Assembly: GCA_022828145.1 (NCBI GenBank)
Contig: JAJEJA010000036.1
Location: 1-62,653 of the forward strand
DNA length: 62,653 nt
Direction of reading: 5' to 3'
Source of the DNA: Candidatus Poribacteria bacterium
GTDB lineage: Bacteria; Poribacteria; WGA-4E; WGA-3G
Shown here piece after piece: positions 55,737 through 62,653 of the stretch; the first letter of the stretch is position 1; each line of letters starts with the position of its first letter. The position numbers were made by a program, and so were the translations under genes. The notes below the pieces were generated by a model. The model saw nothing but the letters and a program-made list of their open reading frames with translations, ran no database searches and was not told the DNA's origin.

Positions 55737-57583
55737 CCTTTCACACCCAATGCCTCAAGCTGCGCGATTTGTTGAAGCCATGATTCACGGAGTTCGGGAG
55801 AATACTCCATCGGGAGTAGTGATTTTCGGGTGCAATTCATAAACGCTTGAAGTATCTGATAGCGGCGTATAGGTCCGATATTGGGCAGGATTCTATCAGA
55901 GATAACATCAACGATTTCCTCCACAGATAAAGTGCCTTCGCGGGCTTTAGCAGCTTCGAGATCGGCACGGAGAGAGGCGAAACTCGCAGCAGAATAACCT
56001 TCTGTCAGAACAAGCATGTGGTCAAAAGTTTCATGCGGTATTTCCCCTTTATGGACATTCTTCAATGTCCAACGTAGGAATGTCTCCCGGTCTTCACCTG
56101 TTGGATCAAGGACTGGAATGACAATGTCACCAACTCTACCTTCTCTACGTAGGTCGGGGGAGAGATTGTATATGCGTGCAGTCATCAGAAGCCACGTAAT
56201 ATTTCCCCTTAACTGTGGGTCAGACATCATTGCTTGAATCTTGCCTGTTAACCTGCGTTCCGTTGCGTGTGCATCTCTCCCGACTTGACCAAACTGCGTA
56301 TCAGCCTCATCAACAAAAATCAGCACGTTGACCAGAGCCATTAACAAACGCCGAAGCCGTTCAAAGATGACATCCGTTTGTCCGAACCACATGCTACGGA
56401 TGTTCTTTAGTACAAGTACAGGGATATCAAGTTCACCAGCAAGTCCTTCAAAGATGAATGTTTTTCCGCTTCCGATTGGACCGCATACACTTAATCCAGA
56501 GATTGAGTCTTTTCCCGTTGAAGTAATACGGGGGATGATTTGGTCTTTCAAAAACGCAACAAGTTTTTGGTTGCCAACAATATCATTTAATGTATGTGAG
56601 GGTTTCTTAAACTCAACAACATCTTCACCTAACTGTGCCTGAATAAACTCAGATACTTTCTCAATCACAGTCTCTGGGCGAAGTTTTTCGCCAGAATAAC
56701 ATGCGGATACAAGCAGTTGCCGTAATGCTTGAATCGATAAACCCGCTGTTAATACAGCCAATTGCGATTGACTACCCCACAGATTGAGTTCTTTGTTTAC
56801 AGGTTTTTGTGTTCTATTGAACCAAGAGACAAAATGACGCCGTGCTTCTACTTCGGGAGATGGAATCTCTACGTCGACGACTTGTGGCAGACGTACAACT
56901 CGTGAATTGACCAAACTCTTGGATTCTGATATGAATACGACCGTATCTGTAGATTTCATGAATTCAGAATCTGATATCCAGTCTTGAATAATGCTAATTC
57001 TATGTCTATCCGCTAAATTGAGGCTACGGATTTCACCTTCAGGTAGCAGCATATCTGTAGCTTCAATAATGATCAATAATTTTTCATTTAGGAATTTTTC
57101 TCCAAGATGATTCTTTGATCGTGAAATAAGGCAGAACTGTCTTAGTAGTTCAAGTGCTAATGTTGGACTCCCAATTGCGTCGTTAAGATACTCGGCAAAC
57201 TTGTCGTCAGTTTCTCGTCTTTTTCCTGTGTCGTCGTTTGACCTTTTAGATCTGCTTGGGAATGCAAAATGACTGGAAGTTTCCTGGAGTGAAGGTTCTG
57301 TTGCGCCACGCCATTGGTCAAAAGCCGTTCTGACTTTATCACGGTCAGATGCGCGAAGGAAACGCAGCGGTCCATTGAGTTCATAGACTATCAAGATAAA
57401 ACCGGATATATCCCAACTTCTGGTCAGAAAAGGAACTAAAGGTATATAATCTTCCGTATCATCATCCTCAACGAAAAACAGATCATGTATATTTCCGTGT
57501 AGAACGATACTGCGCGATGTGCCGGAATTAATCAGCATTCCTGCTTCAGTACGGAATTTGTAGGTAGGTTCTTTAATTGCGAT
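55733..57583 (-). CDS. Tandem AAA+ ATPase (degenerate D1, active D2) of the PspA-like cluster; probable ATC start
   Basis: From the proposed start it has 616 residues. Counted from the internal ATG at 57538, the first half (about 1-245) is a degenerate AAA-like domain: LLIIIEATDMLLP and VVFISES match Walker B and sensor 1, but no P-loop is present. The second half has Walker A GPIGSGKT (353-360), Walker B VLIFVDEADTQFG (406-417) and a sensor/arginine-finger region LSPDLRREGR (459-468). The open frame continues 15 codons before that ATG (IAIKEPTYKFRTEAG), and AGGAGG (57597-57592) is exactly 8 bases before ATC 57583, so ATC is the likely start. It lies 35 bases behind the 594-residue gene and shares a strand with two PspA-like genes. 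Confidence 0.83.
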   Translation of the reverse strand: MAIKEPTYKFRTEAGMLINSGTSRSIVLHGNIHDLFFVEDDDTEDYIPLVPFLTRSWDISGFILIVYELNGPLRFLRASDRDKVRTAFDQWRGATEPSLQETSSHFAFPSRSKRSNDDTGKRRETDDKFAEYLNDAIGSPTLALELLRQFCLISRSKNHLGEKFLNEKLLIIIEATDMLLPEGEIRSLNLADRHRISIIQDWISDSEFMKSTDTVVFISESKSLVNSRVVRLPQVVDVEIPSPEVEARRHFVSWFNRTQKPVNKELNLWGSQSQLAVLTAGLSIQALRQLLVSACYSGEKLRPETVIEKVSEFIQAQLGEDVVEFKKPSHTLNDIVGNQKLVAFLKDQIIPRITSTGKDSISGLSVCGPIGSGKTFIFEGLAGELDIPVLVLKNIRSMWFGQTDVIFERLRRLLMALVNVLIFVDEADTQFGQVGRDAHATERRLTGKIQAMMSDPQLRGNITWLLMTARIYNLSPDLRREGRVGDIVIPVLDPTGEDRETFLRWTLKNVHKGEIPHETFDHMLVLTEGYSAASFASLRADLEAAKAREGTLSVEEIVDVISDRILPNIGPIRRYQILQAFMNCTRKSLLPMEYSPELRESWLQQIAQLEALGVKG

Positions 57584-57618
57584 AGTCGTATCCTCCTGTC
57601 TACAGGTATGATCTCTGT

Positions 57619-59403
57619 TTAACGCTCACATGCTTCGGTTAATTTTATCCAACGTGGTAGAAAGCCCTCTGTTAAAAACTCGTGCAGGTGCCAAATATTG
57701 CGCTGGGGTTCTAATTGGAAAAATGTTCCCATTGCTAAGATAAGTGCATCTTTGAAACCGTATTGCGTTTTGATCTGTGAGAGTTTTTGATATGTGTTCA
57801 GGAACGCATGATGTATGTGTAGAAAGTTCAGGGCAGCGAAAGTGAACGCATTAAGTTTTAGGCAGTTATCCCCGGATTTCTCCCAATACCAATCAGGTTT
57901 ATAGAACAGGTCCAGACGATTCTTACACAATTGCACCGCCTTCTCCAGCACACTGTCTACTTCAATATGTTTTTCTACAACATCAGTAATATCTAACTTT
58001 TCACAAATCTCGGTATATATGCTGTGTTTTACTTCATCAGAATCTACCCAAGATTGAAAAGCTTCGGAGGCTTTTTTGAAACAATTTCGAAGGTCTTCTA
58101 AGGTTAGGTCAAGTTTGCTTGGATACTCCTTGAGTAAGGATGAGCTCGGCATCAAGTGTGCTTCCTCTGGATATAGTTCCAGGAACTTATACTCCACGAC
58201 ATCTGCTAACATCTCAGCAAGTATAGGTGTAAAAGCGATGATTGACCGTTCATATAGTTCTGCATCAATGAAAGCAGTCAGTTTTTCAGTATTCAGACGG
58301 ATCTCACCCGATTCTGTTTTGCTGAAAGCTTCAGAAAAGGTTCTCCGTTCACCCATGACGGATGCGCTTTCAGTTATAGATAACGGACGATCAAACAGTG
58401 ATAATGCGGTGTAGAGATCTTCAAAATCAAGAAGACTCTCTTGCCATTGATGTCCCCATGTGTCGTGAATCAGATATTTATCAAGTTCCTCTAACGGTAG
58501 AAACCCCACCATTCTTGTAAGGGTTGTGGTGACCAGTTCCACCGTGAGTCCGGTTTCATTAGCGATTTTCTTACGAAATGTGATGTCCAGATCTTCTGCG
58601 TCGAATGTTCCAAACACAGGGAAATTCGCGAAGGGTTCAACTTGCCATATCTGTCTCAAAAACTCATAATAACCCACTCTTTTGGGAGCATGTTTCTTCA
58701 GATTTGGATGCGTTGGTATGGCTGAGGATTCTTTTAGTTCTGATGGCAAACAGAAATAAAGTGCCGAACAGGTCTTTACTAACTTGACTTCTCCTACTTC
58801 AAAGGGGGCACCAGGATACAGGTATCGAAAAAGTTTTAGCACATCGGCATCAAGCTGCATATTATCTGATACTAATTTAAAGTGGGACTGTAGAAAACGC
58901 ATGATCTGATGTCTATGCTGTAGAGGCGCAGCGCGTGCGATGAGTTTCTGCTCAAGTCTGGTTATGAATTGCGAATCTACTTTAAATAGGTCTTGTATAC
59001 CGGTTTTCAGTTTTAGCTGTTCAGATTTTTCGGCTGGACAATCAGGGAGGAAACGTTTAAAAATCTTAGAACCTGCGGTGTCAATATTCTCAATATCTGG
59101 ATGGTGGACAAGTGCTGGATACTGTTCGAGTGCAAGCCAGATCGCTTCAATAAAAATAGAATCTACGTCTTCGGATATAGAAGACATAAATCCACCATCA
59201 TGAGGCAGAAACGACACGTTTGCAGTTTTTGCAACTAAATCATTATGATGATCATGAAATTTGTCAAGCAATTCAGTAGGTACTGAATTGCTTTTTTTGA
59301 TCTTTTTTATCTGCTGTGCTTGGCTTTCAAGGTTTTTTAGACCTTTCAACAGGATTTCACAACTTTTTGGCGTGTTTTCCTGATGCCATGTATTTATTTT
59401 CAA
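57619..59403 (-). CDS. Unknown 594-residue protein in the PspA/AAA+ cluster
   Basis: No family is recognised. Start is TTG 59403 behind AGGAG (8 bases). The sequence is mostly helical with many charged residues and no clear signal peptide or membrane helix. The most striking stretch is HDTWGHQWQE at 313-322; two His, an Asp and a Glu on one helix face suggest a metal site. FGTFDAEDLDITFRKKI and a C-terminal LILAMGTFFQLEPQRNIWHL are also distinctive. It is 35 bases upstream of the AAA+ gene and very probably co-expressed with it; a substrate, adaptor or partner role is possible. Function unknown. Confidence 0.78.
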   Translation of the reverse strand: MKINTWHQENTPKSCEILLKGLKNLESQAQQIKKIKKSNSVPTELLDKFHDHHNDLVAKTANVSFLPHDGGFMSSISEDVDSIFIEAIWLALEQYPALVHHPDIENIDTAGSKIFKRFLPDCPAEKSEQLKLKTGIQDLFKVDSQFITRLEQKLIARAAPLQHRHQIMRFLQSHFKLVSDNMQLDADVLKLFRYLYPGAPFEVGEVKLVKTCSALYFCLPSELKESSAIPTHPNLKKHAPKRVGYYEFLRQIWQVEPFANFPVFGTFDAEDLDITFRKKIANETGLTVELVTTTLTRMVGFLPLEELDKYLIHDTWGHQWQESLLDFEDLYTALSLFDRPLSITESASVMGERRTFSEAFSKTESGEIRLNTEKLTAFIDAELYERSIIAFTPILAEMLADVVEYKFLELYPEEAHLMPSSSLLKEYPSKLDLTLEDLRNCFKKASEAFQSWVDSDEVKHSIYTEICEKLDITDVVEKHIEVDSVLEKAVQLCKNRLDLFYKPDWYWEKSGDNCLKLNAFTFAALNFLHIHHAFLNTYQKLSQIKTQYGFKDALILAMGTFFQLEPQRNIWHLHEFLTEGFLPRWIKLTEACER

Positions 59404-59877
59404 GATTGTCTCCTATACGATAGCGCGGGGATATTAGTCCTCAATCCAATCATATTTGTAGGTCGGGTTTCGCTTTGCTCTACCCATAAATCAACGATTT
59501 GAATGCGCGTATGGCATTCATCCAAATCAACGCCGAATACGCGTTTGGTATTCTACGGGTGTAAACTTAAGGAATATTTGATGTCAGAAACCCTCTTCAG
59601 TCCCGTAGGGACGATATGTTTATAGTTAAACGTTATACAAACCCTCTTTAGTCCCGTAGGGACGATATGTGTAAATGCACATCCTGATATAAACATATCG
59701 TCCCTACCAAATCAACGCCAAATGCGCGTTTGGCATTTGTCGGGACTAAAGAGAAGACAACCCCTACAACCATAAGGATTCAGAGTGATTCATAAAATCT
59801 TCTAAGTTTTCTTAATTTTACGCCTATAGGTTTTGCTATGCTCTAACCGATCTACAATTTAGGAACTGTCAGTCTAC
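59404..59877. repeat. Gene-free stretch with nested palindromic repeats (composite element, copy C)
   Basis: From left to right: GTAGGTCGGGTTTCGCTTTG type repeat (59458-59486); GAATGCGCGTATGGCATTC (59501-59519); GAATACGCGTTTGGTATTC in a longer unit CCAAATCAACGCC... (59522-59554); composite element C in reverse orientation (about 59565-59765) with GTCCCGTAGGGAC cores at 59600-59612 and 59651-59663 and a third, interrupted core (59700-59746); and a fourth repeat type at 59825-59855. No gene is seen. It separates the pspA-like genes from the 594-residue gene. Confidence 0.82.
59708..59740. repeat. 33-base repeat inserted at the apex of a palindromic core
   Basis: The core GTCCCTACGGGAC in copy C is split: GTCCCTAC (59700-59707), then 33 bases carrying CAAATGCGCGTTTGGCATTTG (given in part as CAAATGCGCGTTTGGC), then CGGGAC (59741-59746). 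The inserted unit matches the repeat at 59522-59554 (CAAATCAACGCC followed by a GCGTTTGG palindrome). A short palindromic repeat thus appears to have moved into the loop of another. Confidence 0.8.
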
Positions 59878-60714
59878 TTAAAGTGGAAGTTCTGAATCGC
59901 TTTCCTTTTTCTCTTCGGTGTCATCGGTTGCTGGTGGTGCATCTGTCTGCTGAGCACCAAAGATAAGAGAATCGAATTCATCAGATGCTGCTGTGGACTG
60001 TGCTGCTGCGAGGAATTCTTCCTCTTCAGCTCTTGCGTCAGTTCCAGCAAGTTCTTGAGCAACTATAGAGCGGCCTTTTGCTTTTTCACGGATTTCTCGC
60101 ATCCGTGACAATTCCTCTGAAGTGCCATCCGTACTAATGCCGGACATCATATCGGAGATCTGCTCCTGTTCTCTTGCGGTGATGAGATCGGCGACCGTTT
60201 CAGATTGTTCTTCCTTAATCTTACCCAGATCACGATGCAGTGTTTGCATCTGATTCTTATGTGAGTCAATGTCCTTTTGTGCGCGTTCAATATCAGCTTC
60301 CAATTCAGTTATTCGAGCGTTTTTCTCATCCAATGTAGACTGGAAGTCTTGATATGCCGTTACACATTTGACATATTCTGCATTCTGTTTGATCTCTTCA
60401 TCAGCAATGCCTTGTTGTTGTAACTCTGCTGCAGTCGCTTTAGCTTTCTGTATTGCACCTGTTTTCATCTTCTCAAATTTTTCAACGTCTTCAGTCAACT
60501 TCTTTAATGAACCCTTTTTGTTTTCAACAAGTGCAATGAGTTGTCCTATAGCGTTTTTATAATTTTGGATATTCTCCATCTTGTCACGGATAATTCTCTC
60601 AAAAGCACCCCGTACAGCATTCGGGTCTTCCATTAATTTATCAGCCTGCTCATGCGCGCGACCGGTTAGCGTATACCAGATTGCTCTGAAAAAACGTGTA
60701 AAACCGTTTGCCAT
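59878..60714 (-). CDS. PspA/Vipp1-like (ESCRT-III superfamily) coiled-coil protein
   Basis: 278 residues. The N-terminal amphipathic segment FTRFFRAIWYTLTGRAHEQA (about 5-24) is followed by DPNAVRGAFERIIRDKMENI and long helices: the phrase AIGQLIALVENKKGSLKKL and the coiled coil (about 45-190) are the PspA fold. The C-terminal 80 residues are acidic/Ala-rich (AEEEEFLAAAQSTAASDEFD). PspA and Vipp1 polymerise on membranes and are relatives of ESCRT-III. ATG 60714 follows GGAGGAATT. A perfect inverted repeat (AGTGAAA/TTTCACT) lies just upstream of the ribosome site. A second, shorter paralogue lies 204 bases upstream. Confidence 0.87.
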   Translation of the reverse strand: MANGFTRFFRAIWYTLTGRAHEQADKLMEDPNAVRGAFERIIRDKMENIQNYKNAIGQLIALVENKKGSLKKLTEDVEKFEKMKTGAIQKAKATAAELQQQGIADEEIKQNAEYVKCVTAYQDFQSTLDEKNARITELEADIERAQKDIDSHKNQMQTLHRDLGKIKEEQSETVADLITAREQEQISDMMSGISTDGTSEELSRMREIREKAKGRSIVAQELAGTDARAEEEEFLAAAQSTAASDEFDSLIFGAQQTDAPPATDDTEEKKESDSELPL

Positions 60715-60730
60715 TGTAATTCCTCCTGAT

Positions 60731-60749
60731 AGTGAAATTAAGTTTCACT
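60731..60749. promoter_or_regulatory. Inverted repeat in front of the PspA-like gene
   Basis: AGTGAAA (60731-60737) and TTTCACT (60743-60749) are perfect mirror arms around TTAAG. The repeat ends 5 bases from the AGGAGG ribosome site of the minus-strand gene at 60714. It could be an operator or a translation-affecting hairpin. Nothing more is known. Confidence 0.45.
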
Positions 60750-60918
60750 CAAAGATAAACATAAGTTTGTGTCTATAATTCAAAATGACCCTATTAAATT
60801 TGTTCATTACATATTACCATAAACATACAAAAATAACTATATTCTTCTGTAAGAGATAAATCATACTGTTAGGACAAGTGCAAGTTTAACGCATACCTGC
60901 GAGTGTATCTGCAATTTC

Positions 60919-61470
60919 CTAATTATCTAATTTTGTAAGATGATCGCGAATCGTATCATCTTTATCCTCTTGAATTTTCTCAATTTCCTGATGCAGTTGT
61001 TGTAATTGAAGTTTAAAAGACTCAATTTTGTCTTGAGCTTTATTGACATCCTGTTGTAGTTTAGAAAAACGCTTGTTCTTCTCATCTAATCTTGATTGAA
61101 TAGCACTATATTTTGATTGAAATTGAATGTAATCTGGATGCTGTTCTATTTCCTCCTGAGACTTTCCCGCTTGTTGAAGTTCATCAGTTAAAGTGTCTAT
61201 CTGATTCTTGACTTTTGCCAGTGCATTCTTGAGTTTGTTTATATCATCTGTAACATTTTGCAACGGGGACTTTGTCATTTCAATCTGTGGAATCAACATG
61301 CCGATATTATTCTTATATTGTTGAATATTTTCTTGTTTATGTCGAATTAGAATTTCATAAGCGAACCGTAACATATCAATATCAATCTTCCCACGAAGTT
61401 TGGGTAGTCTTGTTTTACCTTTTGACTTCCTTGTTAATGATTTGAAAAAAGCTGAAACTGACCTTATCAT
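60919..61470 (-). CDS. Second, shorter PspA-like protein
   Basis: 183 residues with the same helical layout as the 60714 protein: RSVSAFFKSLTRKSKGKTRL at the N-terminus, DIDMLRFAYEILIRHKQENI in place of the ERIIRDKMENI helix, then NIGMLIPQIEMTKSPLQNV and a coiled coil of about 120 residues ending KDDTIRDHLTKLDN. It lacks the acidic C-terminal region of the longer paralogue and its early helix is more basic. ATG 61470 follows GGAGGATT. It may co-polymerise with or cap the longer protein. Confidence 0.8.
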   Translation of the reverse strand: MIRSVSAFFKSLTRKSKGKTRLPKLRGKIDIDMLRFAYEILIRHKQENIQQYKNNIGMLIPQIEMTKSPLQNVTDDINKLKNALAKVKNQIDTLTDELQQAGKSQEEIEQHPDYIQFQSKYSAIQSRLDEKNKRFSKLQQDVNKAQDKIESFKLQLQQLHQEIEKIQEDKDDTIRDHLTKLDN

Positions 61471-61536
61471 TTGGGTAATCCTCCGAAGTGATATTCAATT
61501 TCGGTCGGAAATGAATGTTCTCTCTAAACCCTTGTA

Positions 61537-62379
61537 TCATTGAAGTGATTTCTGTTCAGTAGATTCAACATTCTGATGGCCTGTCAAAGTCTGTGTGTCT
61601 TCATCTGAGTTTATGGATTGTGTAATTTCAATTTCTGGTTCTTGTGTAGACATCCGTATCTGTTCATCAACTTTTTTAGCAAACGCAAGGCTTTCATCAA
61701 GTTCGGATCGTAGGCGTGACAGTTCTGTCTCATTACTATCAGGACTAAGTGTTAGCACCCGTGTATAGAGGTGCGTCAGCTGCACTATTGTCTGCTCAAC
61801 ATCAGCAATGAGTTTTTCTCTGTGTTGTTGTAAGACGCGTCGAACATTCTTCAGTTTTGAACTTCTGGATTTCTCGTACATCCGTAGTGTATCTTTCAGA
61901 CACTGAACAGCCTGCGTGAATAGTTCTGTAACCTTACTTGTGATTTCAGCACTGACTGACAGAGGAAGAGTTGCCATCCAACCACCATCACTTACATCCT
62001 CTTGAAAAGATTGGTGTAGTGTGCGTAATTCTTCCAACATCTGTTCTGTTCTCGTATCGCCATCTTCTTTTAGTTGTATATGTAGTGCGTTTAAATCTTC
62101 CTCTTGTTTGTGTTGTGCCTCGTGCAGTAACTCTTCATGAACGCGTTTAGCAATATCATCAGTGCCAATCGTCCACTTCGTAATCAGACTACCTATCGGA
62201 ATTGCTATCCCCATCACAGCACTTGCGAATAGAAAGAAGATCTTTGGTTCAAAATTGAACACCCAAGACGCGAAGGCAGTAATCGCCCCCGCAGCAAAAG
62301 GGTAAATCACGAAGGGGTTGTTAATAAGATGATGCAGGTATTTCTTTAGAAATTGTTTCCTATCAATCAACTTTCTCAC
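61537..62379 (-). CDS. Membrane-anchored coiled-coil protein of the PspA/AAA+ cluster
   Basis: 280 residues. Two hydrophobic segments in the first 65 residues (FVIYPFAAGAITAFASWVF and FFLFASAVMGIAIPIGSLI) form a hairpin anchor; the rest is charged helix and coiled coil (about 80-240) with an acidic, Gln/Thr/Ser-rich tail. It begins at GTG 62379, for which no strong ribosome site is apparent. It is first in the minus-strand run and 66 bases from the short PspA-like gene. It could be the membrane receptor that places the PspA polymer. No family recognised. Confidence 0.68.
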   Translation of the reverse strand: MRKLIDRKQFLKKYLHHLINNPFVIYPFAAGAITAFASWVFNFEPKIFFLFASAVMGIAIPIGSLITKWTIGTDDIAKRVHEELLHEAQHKQEEDLNALHIQLKEDGDTRTEQMLEELRTLHQSFQEDVSDGGWMATLPLSVSAEITSKVTELFTQAVQCLKDTLRMYEKSRSSKLKNVRRVLQQHREKLIADVEQTIVQLTHLYTRVLTLSPDSNETELSRLRSELDESLAFAKKVDEQIRMSTQEPEIEITQSINSDEDTQTLTGHQNVESTEQKSLQ

Positions 62380-62425
62380 CCAATTTCAAGCGTTTTGACC
62401 ACAATCTCAGGATATATCACTTATT

Positions 62426-62455
62426 ATTTTATCATAACATAGCAGCGTCTGTAAA
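62426..62455 (-). promoter_or_regulatory. Possible promoter of the PspA/AAA+ cluster
   Basis: On the minus strand TTTACA (62455-62450) and TAAAAT (62431-62426) are 18 bases apart. It is about 50 bases upstream of the GTG at 62379. The match is moderate. Confidence 0.4.
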
Positions 62456-62514
62456 GAGAAATAACAGAATATCAAAGTATTTCGTACACATCATTAAAAG
62501 TATAACAAAAGATG

Positions 62515-62583
62515 GTCAAGCCACCCACAGCCTCAAGGCTGGGGCTTGTGCTTCATAGCAGTTAGCGTTTTTTGATAAACGTC
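62515..62583 (-). ncRNA. Right end of an IS200/IS605-type element, likely omega-RNA scaffold region
   Basis: On the minus strand, directly after the tnpB stop, comes a hairpin (CCCCAGCCT with AGGCTGTGGG, 62524-62543) of the GCCCCA...TGGGG type found at right ends of such elements. In TnpB systems the omega RNA is read from the 3' part of tnpB through this end, and its guide is the flanking genomic sequence. The end of the element would be near 62515 and the guide would begin just beyond it, reading leftward. The exact boundary is not shown. Confidence 0.6.
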
Positions 62584-62653
62584 TTACATCTGCTCCACAA
62601 CGGGATAACAAGCAGCCCGTAAAATGTTTATAGCAGCGTTTATGTCTCTATCG
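62584..62653 (-). mobile_element. tnpB: 3' end of a TnpB (IS200/IS605 OrfB) gene, cut by the window edge
   Basis: The last 22 codons of a minus-strand gene are visible: DRDINAAINIL, then RAACYPVVEQM and stop TAA (62584-62586). DRDxNAAxNIL is the conserved C-terminal block of TnpB that holds the last RuvC acidic residue. TnpB is an RNA-guided nuclease that is the ancestor type of Cas12. The rest of the gene lies beyond the window. The base 62653 belongs to the preceding codon. Confidence 0.82.

Overview
The window looks like a chromosomal segment of an uncultured, AT-rich, Gram-negative (diderm) bacterium. Diderm traits are a TamA/TamB pair, an outer-membrane beta-barrel gene, several lipoboxes and a System I (Ccm) cytochrome c maturation set. 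The mix of a phytanoyl-CoA dioxygenase, a sulfatase, a mannonate-dehydratase-like enzyme, Gfo/Idh proteins, WD40 and HEAT proteins and many short palindromic intergenic repeats recalls Candidatus Poribacteria. That assignment is inference from gene content; no marker gene was searched.

Layout. 1-3.1 kb: a composite palindromic repeat element, an outer-membrane barrel gene broken by one in-frame TGA, and a secreted 14-blade WD40 protein. 3.4-7.1 kb (+): a nucleoside-type ABC importer (ATPase and two permeases, no binding protein). 7.2-24.5 kb (-): a long same-strand run HD hydrolase-selD-pyrE-ymdB-xseA-xseB-dxs-tlyA-tamB-tamA. selD is read through a UGA, so SelD is itself a selenoprotein. 24.6-31.9 kb (+): a promoter and terminator-like hairpin (small RNA or attenuator), ccmE-ccmF-ccmH-ccmI-like, a membrane protein that seems to start at ATT, a HEAT protein, a DNA methylase and a small orphan. 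32-34.8 kb (+): a 2-oxoacid:ferredoxin oxidoreductase with its own promoter and terminator. 34.8-39.8 kb (+): ccmA-ccmB-eno-ftsB-like, a phosphodiester glycosidase and a lipoprotein. 39.9-45 kb (+): the classic ffh-rpsP-khpA-trmD-rplS-rnhB-yraN cluster without rimM, then a sugar nucleotidyltransferase. 45-55.7 kb: an accessory region with PhyH, CydA without CydB, a triple-repeat lipoprotein, a mannonate-dehydratase-like enzyme, a sulfatase, a PotD-like lipoprotein, a rhodanese, a free-standing Gfo/Idh C-terminal domain and a full Gfo/Idh enzyme. 55.7-62.4 kb (-): a two-pass membrane coiled-coil protein, two PspA/Vipp1-like proteins, a 594-residue unknown and a tandem AAA+ ATPase. The right edge (62.5-62.65 kb) holds the 3' end of a TnpB gene and its IS200/IS605-type right end.

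The best candidate for an undescribed system is the 55.7-62.4 kb cluster. PspA/Vipp1 proteins belong to the ESCRT-III superfamily, and here two of them sit with a tandem AAA+ ATPase, a membrane-anchored coiled-coil protein and a conserved-looking unknown. This suggests an ATPase-driven membrane-remodelling or stress module. Other notable signals are the selenocysteine SelD, two genes whose best start is AUU or AUC behind an ideal Shine-Dalgarno, three copies of one composite palindromic element (one carrying a second repeat inserted at a palindrome apex), and a lipoprotein made of three repeats that resemble subtilisin propeptides.
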